Below are positions 1 through 11,715 of a stretch of DNA of 64,000 nt, piece after piece. Within the stretch, counting starts at the first letter, position 1. Each line of letters starts with the position of its first letter. Source of the DNA: Fasciolopsis buskii (Eukaryota > Platyhelminthes > Trematoda > Plagiorchiida > Fasciolidae). Both the position numbers and the translations under genes were made by a program. The notes below the pieces were generated by a model. It made no database searches and had not been told where the DNA came from. It was given only the letters and a program-made list of their open reading frames with translations. The DNA lies in contig LUCM01005082.1 of assembly GCA_008360955.1 (NCBI GenBank), positions 143,076 to 207,075 of the forward strand, given 5' to 3'.

Positions 1-1955
1 TATATGCGCAAACTGGGTGTCTAATTCTTTTCTCAAATAGCTCGTTGGTTGGTCCACTAACTGGAATTATTTCCTAAATGATTCTTGACATTCAGTTTGA
101 AAGATATCTCGTATAAGTCGATCTCATACCACGTCGACATACACAAGGCATTCGGAAAACGGCTTTTCTAAGTGCATTTTCTTAAATGTAGACTTGCATA
201 TACCGGAAACTATTGCTGACCGTATTCATCTTTTACTTACTGAGCTATCCCTATGTCGTTCACGTTTCCCGTTAGTTTGACACCTAGATTAATTCCTTCG
301 CTAATGTCAAGGTTTGCCGCAATTTCACCATTATACATTTCACAAGAAATACTGGTTACTTTATATGTGCTTCTGAGTTGACGGTGTAGGGGTTTTTTGA
401 AATTGCAGGTGTCTCTCGCGCAGAACGAACATGTTTGCAAGAGCTAACCGTGAGATGCACTAAATGACGGGGAAATATATCGACAAACGAACGGGATCGC
501 TTTGGGATTAGTTCTGAAGTCTCTACTAGCGTGTATATTTGTTGTTAAATCAAACCACGACTGTTCTTCGAAACATCGCCATACTGTTTCTATGTCAGCG
601 ATATTATCCTACTGAACAATAACAATAACCAGATAAACCTAATTCTGGAAGAATTTTACACCAGGTACATGGGGCTGTTATTTGAGGATTCATTCGACCT
701 CCCTGATATCAATTTTAACTGTGCAATTTATCGCGAACGGACTTGGACTGGTCTGTGCATCCAATTTCGTAGTTCCCTACAGTTAGGATGTGAACAAAAC
801 ATTATCCGGTCTCTTGATGCTTGTGTCAGTAACATTAGCTCGGATGAAAGCCGTCCTTCGCGAATGCAGTTCGTCAAATGAATGCTTCCAGCAAACGGTT
901 ACCTAGAAAGGTTCTTCTAGATTAATCTACCGGAGGAGATCAATGTATCTCCATTGTGGACAGATGTGAGAAAAAGTATATATATACGCTATTTCCTTTT
1001 GAAGGAAAATTTATCGTCAAGAGGCTCAAAATATATGATTTTCTAAACATTTCCCTTCGCCAAATTATATACAATTCACTATGCGGTCCATTTGGTCCAT
1101 TAGCGTCAGAACTAAATTGGTTGTCTCTAGGTTTCTTGTGATTATTTATTCTTTCATCTGCTCCCCTTTGGCAAATTATCTAGACCATAAACAATCAGGC
1201 AACTATCTAAAAATTAAATCAAACTGATCTATACGATACCACAGAATCTATCAATAGCTCTTTCTTACACAACGTGCGGGACCATCAGATTGCCCAACCC
1301 ATCCGTCTGTTTCCCAAAAAATAGTTCTTCAAAATTACCATCCTATCACGTTTTCGAGTTGGCATCCGTTCACAAATGGGATACGATCGCTTGTCGTGAC
1401 TGTTTGCTTCGTGGTAGAAAATGACTAATCTTGTCCACCCATCAAAAACTTTAATCTTTTTCCCTTGCACATTCGTTTTTCAAAAGCCATTTCTGTGTTA
1501 TTGTTCTTTTTGCAAACATTTCAATTACCTGTCTGTCAACCAACCTAATTCTTTGAATGGTCTAGCATCATTCCTTTCTTCGGCTTCTCTACCCTTCAGA
1601 ATGATTTCTTCAAAGATGGAATTTGTCACAAGATGACTTTGTTTTGTCGTTGATTTTGTGCTTCGGTCTATGCTTGCTTGGCATCACATGATCGGTGTTC
1701 GGAAAAGCAAAGTTCACTGTTGGTGACGATTTAAACAGCTACGCGAAAACGCACTTTGATATGTGAATTTTGTAAATCCACATGAAAAAATTGCGTTTTT
1801 TGATTAAGTGAATATTAACCTCGAAATCGTAACACTTCCTTTTTCTTTGCTTGAAGTGCTTTTTCCACCAATGTGTTAGTTTTATGAGCTATTGGTTGGC
1901 TTAAAATACTCGCATCTTCAGGTTTGCATACAAGACAAAGGGTTGTTCTGGCTAC
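1..1955. other. No recognisable gene
   Basis: I see no recognisable coding exon, RNA gene or repeat here. The open frames are short, mostly lack ATG starts and show no family motif. It is unannotated intergenic or intronic DNA upstream of the first SINE copy. Confidence 0.5.
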
Positions 1956-2125
1956 GCTCCATGGTGACCAAGTGGATAAGGCCGTGACGTTTGAAGATGA
2001 AGGTCGCGGGTTCGAATCTTCCTACTTTCCCATTTGGCAGCCTTCAGTTGATCGCGGCACCCTTCCTGAAATATGATGTGCATTGTTATTTAATTAATAA
2101 AGGAAGTAAAAGAAAAAAGAAAAGG
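1956..2125 (+). repeat. tRNA-derived SINE (family 1), copy 1
   Basis: The head has an RNA polymerase III A-box-like stretch (TGGTGACCAAGTGGATAAGG, near 1961-1980) and a B box (GGGTTCGAATC, 2009-2019). A shared body follows, and the element ends in TTAATAAAGGAAGTAAAAG plus an A-rich run. The same body and tail recur at ten other places in this window. The tRNA-like part resembles tRNA-Arg more than other tRNAs as far as I can judge from memory. It carries no protein and is expected to depend on LINE machinery. Confidence 0.85.
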
Positions 2126-3169
2126 ACCAGGCTTCCAGTGAACCCGAAAATGGGAAGAAAGCACATTGTATCAGGAGGACACAGAAGAACGGGTTAGTTG
2201 CAAAAATAAGATGACGAGCGAATTTGTTCTGACTTTGAAAACTCTTGACAGACTTCAGACAGCGACTTCAGATCGGAGGTTGACACTTTGTCAACCAGTA
2301 CCGAGTGCAGGACGAAAGATAGGTATACGTATATTGTTAGTGTCTGTAGTCAAGGCTCGATGGAGCTCACCCCGTTCGATACCCGGGAAAGAAGAAAAAG
2401 GTTGTGATGTCTAAAAACCCCAAATACTTCATTATCACCAAAAAAATTGATGATGTCGTAGAAGAATGTAAATACATAGATCACAAGGTACCATTGTGAC
2501 AGTATAGACCTGACGCTGAGTAGGCAATATTCTGCCTCAGTTGGGATGATGGTCTCCAAGGGCTCAGTTCCCTAGCCTTCCTGATCGTAACAGGAGCATT
2601 AGCAAACTAAATTTTCACCAGGTCTATTACGTAGATTTGTTCAGCACAATTAATTCCATATAAAAGGGAAAACCAGTGCACCTTTATCGTGTTTTATGTA
2701 CTGTAAGACTGATAAATCAGTGCATGCATTCCGTACGTAAACGCATGGTTAGCTTGTCTAATTGCTGGGTTTGTAAAGTCCCAACCCGACGCATGCAAAC
2801 AATCCTGGTCAGGCAAGTAAAACAGTGAAATTACAAGAATGTCGACATCCCAAAATCTCGGATTAGAGTGGTCGAATGAATGTAAATGAGCTCCGTACAA
2901 TATTGATCATCTGAGAGTCTCGATTCTATTATATGAGTACGTTGGTAGATTGGCTTCGAAGGGCCAATCATGGGTAGAGTAAAATTACAATCGATATTTC
3001 AGTGTATCTTCCGTTACAGCAATATGGACCTTACTCTTTTGAACCTAAAGTGCCCCGTGGCGTGCAAGTAAGCCGGCTAATCTTACTACATCTTATTGGG
3101 TTTGTTTCTTCATCAGACCAATAAACCACATTAACTATTTGTTTCACTTTCAATGAATGCACCCTGCCT
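2126..3169. other. No recognisable gene
   Basis: No gene, RNA or clear repeat was recognised in this stretch. The short open frames show no conserved motif. Confidence 0.45.
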
Positions 3170-3320
3170 TACTGGCAGTGTTCGAGCGGATATGACTGTG
3201 GCTTTGGGGTTCGAATCCTTCCGCGGTCCATCAACTTCACGTAGCAACCATCTGTCGATTGTGGTCCCCTTTCTGAGAAATTTTTATTAATTATTATGTT
3301 ATCAGTGAAGTAATCAAAAG
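3170..3320 (+). repeat. SINE family 1, copy 2 (degenerate)
   Basis: It keeps GAGCGGATA (A-box side) and a perfect B-box core GGTTCGAATCC near 3215. The CAACTT...CGACTGTGG-like body and the GAAGTAATCAAAAG tail are diverged. It has lost much of the consensus, so it is an old insertion. Confidence 0.7.
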
Positions 3321-4239
3321 CTAGAAGATAGCAAATAAAGGTAAAAATTTAACGGCATTTTGTCGGATGATACAAACTGTATTAGATGTAGGCAAGCATT
3401 ACTCTGAGGAGAATCATACCTCGATGGCGCCGTTGTTTTTAATCCGATTGCTAGGATCCGTGTTATTCCTTCAAGTCAACCATCAAAGAAGTGGTTTAAT
3501 AGACCGCCGTGGAAAAAATCTAGACAATATTCATAGAAATTATTTAGAATAATAAATTTCCGATGGCACCATCTAAAACAGCCGGTAGCCTACAGTGTGT
3601 CTAGTTAATTAGAGTAGCGTGAAACTAACGAGCCTTGATGCTAGCATGACGTAAATGCGGGACAAATACAAGTCTGAAATTGCAAAAAAAATCAACGAAT
3701 ATTTTGATTTTAAACAAATGAACTAAGTGATAGAATAAACTTTAAAAGATAGAAGTTATCCTCTAGAATTCCGTACCAACCATCAGACTACCGGAATTCA
3801 AGTTAGTCGAGCATAGCACCGAGAATGAACTAGTCAACTTATAACGGTTATGTCACAGGGATTTAGTCACAATGTCTGAAACGAACAAACAAAAACACGG
3901 AAATGCTGTACAGATGTTTCATTCTTGTCGAAAATCATCAGTCGCAGTACACATGTAAACAGATCCGAAAAGCAATTCGGACCACCTATTTATATTTCCT
4001 TCCTCGCCTACCATCCACCTATTACTAACTGCTTTCTCTGGAACACATCTCAATTTTTGTTTTATTGCATCCATTTGTCTCTACCGTTGACACAATCTGG
4101 ACTCTGGCCTTCTGCCACGAGCATGGGTTTGCCTTTGGTTGAGTCTGTTTGATGCCTTTTGTTGTTCACGTGATTTGCTGTCACAGGTCGGGGTACGAGG
4201 TCCGAAAGGGACACTGTTGAGGTTTGATTATTGTGCATA
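3321..4239. other. No recognisable gene
   Basis: I found nothing supportable here on either strand. Confidence 0.4.
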
Positions 4240-4299
4240 ACTAATTTGTTTCAAATAGTACCCTAGCATTTTGGATCCGCCTTTGTTTTGGTTTGCCCC

Positions 4300-4480
4300 C
4301 GTTTTGATCACTACACTTTGTACGAACGTTCACTCGAGGAGATTGCAACACATCCCCACCGAATTCGAACTGGAAAGCAAACCGTGGGCAAGTGATTTGG
4401 AATTGAACGCCTTGGCTGTTAGACCAGCAGAGGAAACTCCCATCGTTTTGGTGAACTTTACACATGAGTGGGTGGCCTAA
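4300..4480 (-). repeat. Possible tRNA-like SINE fragment (family 2-like)
   Basis: Read on the minus strand, GCCAAGGCGTTCAATTCC is followed about 30 bases later by a B-box-like GTTCGAATTC. The first part resembles GGCCAAGGCGTTCGACTC in the family-2 copy at 54.1 kb. The minus strand is open for 117 codons across this region (4241-4594), but I recognise no protein family and the open frame may be chance. The call rests on short similarity only. Confidence 0.3.
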
Positions 4481-4664
4481 AGCCTTCGGGTGAGCGTTGA
4501 TATCACACGGGAATAATGATGTGTAACATGATCCCGTACTAGCTATTGGCCCGAAAGCAACCCAGAATATAGTAGGGGTGTCAAGGGATAGCACTTTAAA
4601 AAGGACTGTTCCTGAGTTTGAGACTTGTCTATTTGGTTATCGGTGGTTGCGCGATGGTGGACTA

Positions 4665-4870
4665 TACTAGACAAATCACATTCAATACACAAGCGCGGAT
4701 GCAATCCAGTCGTATCAGATAGCGAGCGGGTACAAAAAGCAAGGCCAGATCGAGATCAGGTTACCGCGTTGACTACCAGCTGCCAGCCGACACGGAAACT
4801 TGGTGTCAAAGCAACAATACGGATATGCAAAGTGACAAGGTCACATTGTGAACTGTGACAACCAGACAGG
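4665..4870 (+). repeat. Dispersed repeat R3, copy A
   Basis: It shares a roughly 200-bp core with copies at 5461-5610 (minus) and 38690-38930 (minus). Common blocks are ATTCAATACAC, GGATGCAATCC, CAGATAGCGAGCG, GGCCAGATCGA and TTGACTACCAGCT. The 3' part translates to a piece reading CKVTRSHCEL, matched by CKLTKSHCEL in the 38.7 kb copy. That suggests the family once carried coding sequence or descends from a transposon. No class can be assigned. Confidence 0.7.
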
Positions 4871-5460
4871 ATGAGCGGTCCCGATTTGAAAGCGAAACGA
4901 CGTGAATCAAACGAAGTGAAGTGCATTAAACGAAATGGAATAGTAACGGAGCGGCCCGGAAAACCGATGAACTAGTTGACAGGCACACAGGTTCACATAT
5001 CCAAGCCTATAACCTATAAACATGCGAAGTTTTCGTCTAATTAAAAGAGATTCTGCCTTTATTCAACTTGGTTGTTCTCGCCTGAGTTAGTGTTGGCAGA
5101 CGAAATTTGTAATGTCTAGTTGCTGTTCCGAAGGTCCAATCTCTAGTCAGTCACTCCTGGATCTAGGCTGGTATCGCCCGTCCACTCTATCTCAAGAGAG
5201 AACGAAACATGTTGAATCAGGACAAGATTTCGTTTTATTAAGTGGTAAAATCGCATGTTTATAGGCTATTTTCCTTGCATATTTGTGCCTGCTTGATTGT
5301 CATTACTGCAAGGGTTGTGCTGATCAGATTCTCATTGGTCCACATCGCTTGATGCATTTCACCTGATCTAATTCTTAGCGTTTTCTTGTCGAATCCGGAC
5401 TGCTTAGCCTGATTAGTTAGCACCATTCACGATGTTACCTCCTCTTGCATATCAGCACTC

Positions 5461-5612
5461 ATGCATTCCAGTCATGCCGCGATGTCAGCCGTCAGCTGGT
5501 TGCCAGTTGGATAACGAGGGTGTCGATCTGGCCGTGCCGTCTGCAGTAGTCCGCTGTCTGACAAGATCGGATTGTGTCCACGCCTGTGCATTGCTCGCTT
5601 TTTGTCTATTAC
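5461..5612 (-). repeat. Dispersed repeat R3, copy C (inverted to copy A)
   Basis: The reverse complement carries GCGTGGACACAATCCGATC, CAGACAGCGGACT, GGCCAGATCGACACC and CAACCAGCTG, collinear with copies A and B. It lies about 0.6 kb from copy A in opposite orientation. It is more diverged than the other two copies and lacks the CKxTxSHCEL part. Confidence 0.6.
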
Positions 5613-5712
5613 AGTCCGCAATCACGCAATCACTGATGACCAATGAAACAGCTCCGTCCTACTCAGGTGCATTGTCGATTAAATTATCATTCCTTCCAAA
5701 TACCAACATGGA

Positions 5713-5765
5713 GGTAGGACTGATGGACCGACTGAGTGATTGACTTACTGGTTGACTGATTGAAG
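5713..5765. repeat. Degenerate GACT/GATT tetranucleotide run
   Basis: An imperfect run of GACTGA, GACCGACTGAGTGATTGAC and GGTTGACTGATTGA units. It is a decayed microsatellite, similar in kind to the tracts at 21.3 and 21.8 kb. Confidence 0.5.
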
Positions 5766-5769
5766 AACA

Positions 5770-8700
5770 GGGTTGGGAACACAGACTAGACGATACTCAA
5801 CCAGGGTGAACAAAATCAACAAGACTATGGTGTAGGATCACTCAAACTGATTTTCCAACGTAGAGATTGGTACCATGGGCTCATGGAACTTTATTCAGGA
5901 CACGAAAATGAACGAATTAAACTCGGATGGGCAAACAGATACAAATGGAGTCTTATCGAGTGATAAATCCTCACTTGAGAGGTTATTTACTCATTCAGAA
6001 CAAAAGACTACGGAAATATTCATCCCTCTATCCATTAACTGCGTATACTTAGCTGGAGGCTTCAATGACAATAAAACTTTCGTTGAGCAGCCCGATTCGA
6101 TTCAGGTGTATCTTGTTTGCATTTTCTGCCATTCTAACTGCACCAAATAGCTTATTTATCAAGAAAAAACAGGTTGCTTTCGTTTGTTTATCAAGAACAC
6201 GTGACTTGGTGCTGATTTCTAGGAACAAAAAATAGTTGATGGTTGGAAATTTCCCTTATGAAACTAGACTCGCAAGACGGCGTCCAGGATCGTGTAGTTA
6301 CGGAGATTTCTCAAATGAGACTGTCGTACTTTTGTTTTCTAACAAGAATTAAAGGTTCGCTGATCAACAACCATTTTATTTCGATTTAAGCGAAGGTTAT
6401 TAAATTCCGTTAAATCATTATTGGTAGCCCCTCGTCTCCATAAATTAAGCTGATGATTCATCAGGGGACCCTGGTGTAGACAGTTGAGTTACTTATGTTT
6501 ACTTTAGTTAAACAGGCGCGCTCATTTTGTTTAGGCAAGTGTTAAAAATGGTTCATGTGCAACAATATTCGAGCACCCAATGGCACGGGCTTGCAGCTCA
6601 GTTGATGGAGACCTGAAATGAAATCGATAATCACGACTAGGCTCTAATCCAACTGGCTGTCAAGGTCAAATGTTCATACCTAAATGAGCTTGTCAAACTC
6701 AGGGCGAGAAGTGAGTTATGCAAAACGGTGAGGTCTGAATGAATGAAAGATTCGGACATTCGTAAACACGGACAATCGTGGGAGCTTCGCCCACTGGGGC
6801 CAAGGTGAATGGGGAACCCTGTTGTTTTTCAGTTCCAGTTGATAACCTTCCGCATCAAGTATCATTTTTCTTTTTTTCCAGAGTTTGGTTGAATATTGGT
6901 GTCAGAGCCCAGAGAAAGGGAAGCCTCTGAGTTTGTATCATGATAGACATCTTTTCACAAGCGAATCAAACTATGAATCAAATTCTCCAAACCGTCGCAG
7001 TTTTGGTATTAGGATGTTAAAATGGCGCGAACGAGTTAACTCGCCAGGAATAAAAAACAATACGAACATCGAATGCACGACAAACGTAATCCGGATTATT
7101 TCAATTGCCATTTTCACGAGATATATTTTTCTCTTCCGGTACTTTCACAAGACTGCTGACATATTTGAATAGCATGAGATCGAACGATATGCTAATTTTA
7201 CCGGACCGAAACGCCCAACGGTACTAATTAAGTCGACAGATAATTTTTGTGTCCCTATGCGTGCCGTCGAATATGGACTGTCGTGGTCCATTTGGAATTC
7301 CTATTGGTTGGATAAATTTACCGCTATGTGAGACGTGTGTTAGGCGGAACCTTTCGGTTGTGCTAATTGTATAACCCGTTCGGTTCCATGATCAACTATT
7401 TCTCCGAACCTGTATCCAAATGGGAATTGTCTAGATGGAATTTCGAACGTGTCTACACGTTTGCCTATTGCAAACATGAATTCATATGCCTCAACAACGT
7501 GATCAAATCACTGTGTAGAATAATTTATTCCACAGTAGAACAAAATCATTCGGGAATTTGTGATGTTCACATAACCAAATCGTCAAGTTAAAACATTGAA
7601 TTTGTTCTGATTCAAATGCAAATTGTGAATACCGTCGTGAGGATGTGTTGGGCGTTGCTAAGACATACTATCCAAGTCAGAATAATGAATTAGTGTTATG
7701 ATGCGACAGTATCATGACTGACTTTCGATATCCTGCTATACTGCTGTCTAATAATAGCAATAGAGAAGTGTCTGACAACCATAACAAGAATCAGTCTGTT
7801 ATCAGTACGAAGTAACTACACAATATCCTGTCAAGTTTGGCTTGAAAATTAACATTTCCATGGGAGCGGATCGCCATTATCCTGAGGTCATGTTTTACTA
7901 AGAGAGGTTTTCAATTACAATTTCTTCTGCACCATTTACACGAAATAAATCAATTCACGTCATCACCACAGTGTTGCGCCTAGCAATGAACCTTATCATG
8001 GCATTTTTGTTTGATTTCCCGAGGTGCTGATACGTGTCAAAGTTCATGGACAATCTGCAACCGCTTTTCAAACAAAATTTGACATACGCTTTGAAATCGG
8101 TCGGTTGCGCTATCCATCGAGATGAGTTTTTGTACTAATCTGTGTCTTCTTTTTGGCGAGGTTTTTTAATTGGTTGTCAGATGACAAATGGATTTGTCCA
8201 TTTGTGATCATGACAGTTGATATCTGAGGAGTGTCATGCAAGGAAGAATACATAACGAATTCATTGTCCAAGTATCACCAATTGTAATGCAACTTCAGAA
8301 TTTTGAAGGTTCTAACATCTACGAGCCATGAAAAGTATCAGTAAGTTTTAGGGATTTGTTTGAAAGCCTGCCTCATTGCACCTGTTTTTAGGCTGTAATT
8401 AAGTCAGTTAAACGTGAGTAACGTTTGTTATCAAAAAAATTGCCAGAACAAATAAGCTAGAGTCTTGAAACAGTACGAAAATTTCACACACTTCGAGGGT
8501 TTATCCTGGTTTGTATTCATAAATGCTAATTAGATCGCTGATGCAAAGGAAGCATTTATTCCGCCGAATATTATAGTCACGATTAAGCCTGTATTTGCAC
8601 CTAAAGTTAATTATTTAGTAATCGAGATACTTTATTTTAACTGTAATTTATTAATCGTTGTTGACCATGAAGTGGAGGATTAGTATTTAGTAGAGATCTT

Positions 8701-9362
8701 GATTTAAATCAAAGTTAACCTCGAACCAAGGTCACTCAAACAAGTTACGTTAATCGTTCACGTTGTTATCGTGACAGTGAAGCAATGACATAGAACTTCT
8801 GAAGTCTTCAGGCACCACATTGTAGAGGAAAATTAGTTGGTTGCAAAATTTTGTTCAGAGTGATTTTTATACTTAAGCCTATGATGCATTTTTAAAAATG
8901 ACAAAGGCTGCTATTTCCTTAACAGTGAACGAACAACCAACGCTAAGCGTGAACTTCATGTTTGGGAATTAATGGCATTCAGAAAAAAATGCAGGAGTTA
9001 TTTCGATTCATGTTAAGCATTTGTGACAGATATTCTTTCCTCTAATTCTAACGCAGGTCACTATCATATTTTCGTGCACTATCTGCTGATAGGGAGAAAG
9101 AATAACTAAACTCTCCAAACGTCAGAGAATATGAAGTATAGATTAACTGCATAGCGTGACAAGGAGTGAAATAAACTCGCACAGTAATGAAAAATATTGA
9201 GCACATTTATTTGGTGATCCCCTTAGTTTTGTTGATGGATGCAAAGCAAGCAATGACCTGTGAAATGATTGCAGAAAAGGCATTTATATCCAAGGCATTT
9301 TGTTTGATGTTGTTTAGGTTCTCATATCTATTCAAGTTGTTTAATCGTTTTTTATCTTTTAT
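5770..9362. other. No recognisable gene (3.6 kb)
   Basis: I examined both strands and recognised no exon, RNA gene, SINE or LINE piece. Open frames at 5875-6150, 6885-7172 and 7367-7591 are AT-rich and motif-free, and I treat them as chance. Confidence 0.4.
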
Positions 9363-9542
9363 TGTTTTATCTTCGACTTCCTTTATTCATGAAACAACGG
9401 TGTACGCCAGTTTTCAGGAATGGGGCCGCGGCCCGCAGAAAGTTGCCAAGTGGGGGAAGTTGACCGGCGCTGGGAGGATTCGAACCCGTGACCTTCATGC
9501 CCGAAAGCTACGACCTTATTCGTTTGGCCACCACAGGCTAGG
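9363..9542 (-). repeat. SINE family 1, copy 3
   Basis: On the minus strand it reads GTGGCCAAACGAATAAGG (A box), GGGTTCGAATCCTCCCA (B box), then the CAACTTCCCCCACTTGGCAA body and a TGAATAAAGGAAGTC tail. It is nearly full length. Confidence 0.85.
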
Positions 9543-11614
9543 AGTAACATGACAGCAACTTTTAAACAAAGCAAAATAAATTGGAAATTGGATTGGGGAA
9601 TTTTTTGACGTTGTAGCGACAGAGGCACGTCTCAAATTCTGAGAAAATGTGCAGAATCAGAAAAATGAAAGTTTTTATGTTGTATTTCATCAGAAATTAT
9701 CAAGCATGCCACTTCGAATGGTGTCGTATTTTTCTCGTGAGTAAAAATCCTGATTGTGGCTAATATAAAAATACACGACAATATGAATCTTGATCTTATC
9801 CATAATATGATTGATAGTTCTACGTGATAATTCAACGAGCCAGCTACACACTGAATACCGACATCCGATTCCCAAAACATCTTGACATGTGGGGTGAAGA
9901 TAAGTTCATACTGGAGTTCCTGGACCTCTCATCCAGATGACCCAAGCAGTAGTGAAGGACAGTGGCAAGCCCATCGATTACCTGTGTTTATTGATGCTGC
10001 ACTCCGGGCATTTCGTGTTTCAAACTGTGCTGGATAAATCTCACCTTATTCCTCCTAGCAACCTTGTAATATTTCATAGTTGAACTATTCATATGGTAGC
10101 TAAAATTATATATCAACTGAGTTTTTGACGTATCTGCTGGCTGAACAATATCAAATCTTATGGCTTACTGCTGTACAGCTTCGTCATCTGCAATTGAACA
10201 ATACGGAAATAGACTCAAGAATTTTCTCGTTCTTTTGGAGAGAAAAATATGCAAATGACTTCTGTTGACAAGATTTAGAAATCAGTTAAGTTCGTTAAAT
10301 AATGAATCCAGTAACAAGTGGAGGCAGGATTGTCGGTTGTATCCAGTTCTTTCCAGTTCTATTATTTTGCGTTATACTGTATCGTCTCACTTTGTGTTAC
10401 GCCGAAACTTTAACCTTACCCTCTTCCAAATTATTTCAGATTTATGCCAAAAATATTCGGAATCAGGCCAGAACTATTCGGAAGTACCATTCAGCTGGCT
10501 TATCGAGGTCTTGCTCGCATGAATCCGAAAAGTACCTCATCCAACTTGGCCACAATTGTCTAAACTTACTGCAAGTTGAACTGATTATCCATGCATTGCT
10601 GTGCAGTCTGCGAGCACGCGTGCTCATCTGACGTGCTATGAGACATAGGCCTAGCGTTTGACATGACTATGAATAATTTTGACAGTATTCCTAATTAACG
10701 CCGACAACAGTATGGTTGCATACAATCTTTCACTCAAAAAAGTTGACCAATGTAATATTGTTAAAAAGTTATTAAAACAAGGTATTACGATAAAATTGTT
10801 GGTCAAATGCTAGTGTTCAGAACGAACTTTCACTCCGTCGATCATAATTTGGGTAGACTGGGCTACAAACAAATTTTGGTTCGTAACTATGCCCACGGAG
10901 TAAGAGTGTTACGTGGCTTTCAGGCCTAAGCGGTATGTATATAAAAACAGTTGGAGGAAGGTGGCGGACATAAATATACCCGGCGAATTTTAACCAATCA
11001 TCAACGTGTTCATTGCTTCTGCGGCCAGTCAGGACGAATGAAAGTACACCGGGAAACCTAGTTGACCGTTTTTGAAACCACTCCATGCGTTAACAGCAAA
11101 CACTTAGCCTTTATAAGACCCCAATACGTTAAAGATGTAATACGGGTCAATCAAGGATAGCACTGTAAGACCGAAATGGTTATCGCTGCCCGATCGAGAT
11201 GAAACTGATACAGTATTTATCATTGATGATGTGACGTGATTTTTGTGTCATTGGTTATATCTCTCCCAGTGAAACCATGGGCAACATGTGCATGTTTGAA
11301 ACATTCACAATAGCCGACGCATTGGAAAAGTTACGCTGATTCGAAGAATGTTCAACATAAGTCCTATTTCTTAGGAGACAGTGGAAGAGATTGCATTGAA
11401 ACCTGGACTGTCAAATGTAACTCAAATAAAATTTCGTCGGAGATTGAGTGTGGTATGGGTTTGATTGGTTTTTACATTCGGATATTATTTATCATCCTCT
11501 GGTCGTCGCTTAGTATAGGATTATTTGACGCTGAACTTCTCATTAGGAAATGATTCTTCTTTGAAATCGTCATCAGTGCTTACGCACCATGTCCGAACTG
11601 GAACACGAACCCGG
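9543..11614. other. No recognisable gene (2.1 kb)
   Basis: Two overlapping open frames near 10265-10631 and one at 10817-11086 (minus) show no known motif. No repeat family of this window is present. Confidence 0.4.
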
Positions 11615-11617
11615 GAC

Positions 11618-11712
11618 GAACGATTTTGATTAGAAAGACTACCCAGGGTAGTCGAAACGTTGGCGCATTACATCTACCAACAATGCTGTTATTAACATTA
11701 TATCATTCACGA
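11618..11712 (+). repeat. Penelope-like element 3'-terminal stem-loop copy
   Basis: It contains GACTACC-CAG-GGTAGTC (a perfect 7-bp stem) followed by GAAACGTTGG, a 13-nt spacer and CCAAC. It ends in GTTATTAACATTATATCATTCAC. The same order follows the Penelope-like coding remnant at 36.0-36.7 kb, so this copy is a solo or 5'-truncated terminus. No coding sequence precedes it here. Confidence 0.75.
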
Positions 11713-11715
11713 TTA

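Noticed and set aside
4241..4594. Minus-strand open frame of 117 codons
   Set aside because: It overlaps a tRNA-like repeat fragment and has no recognisable domain.
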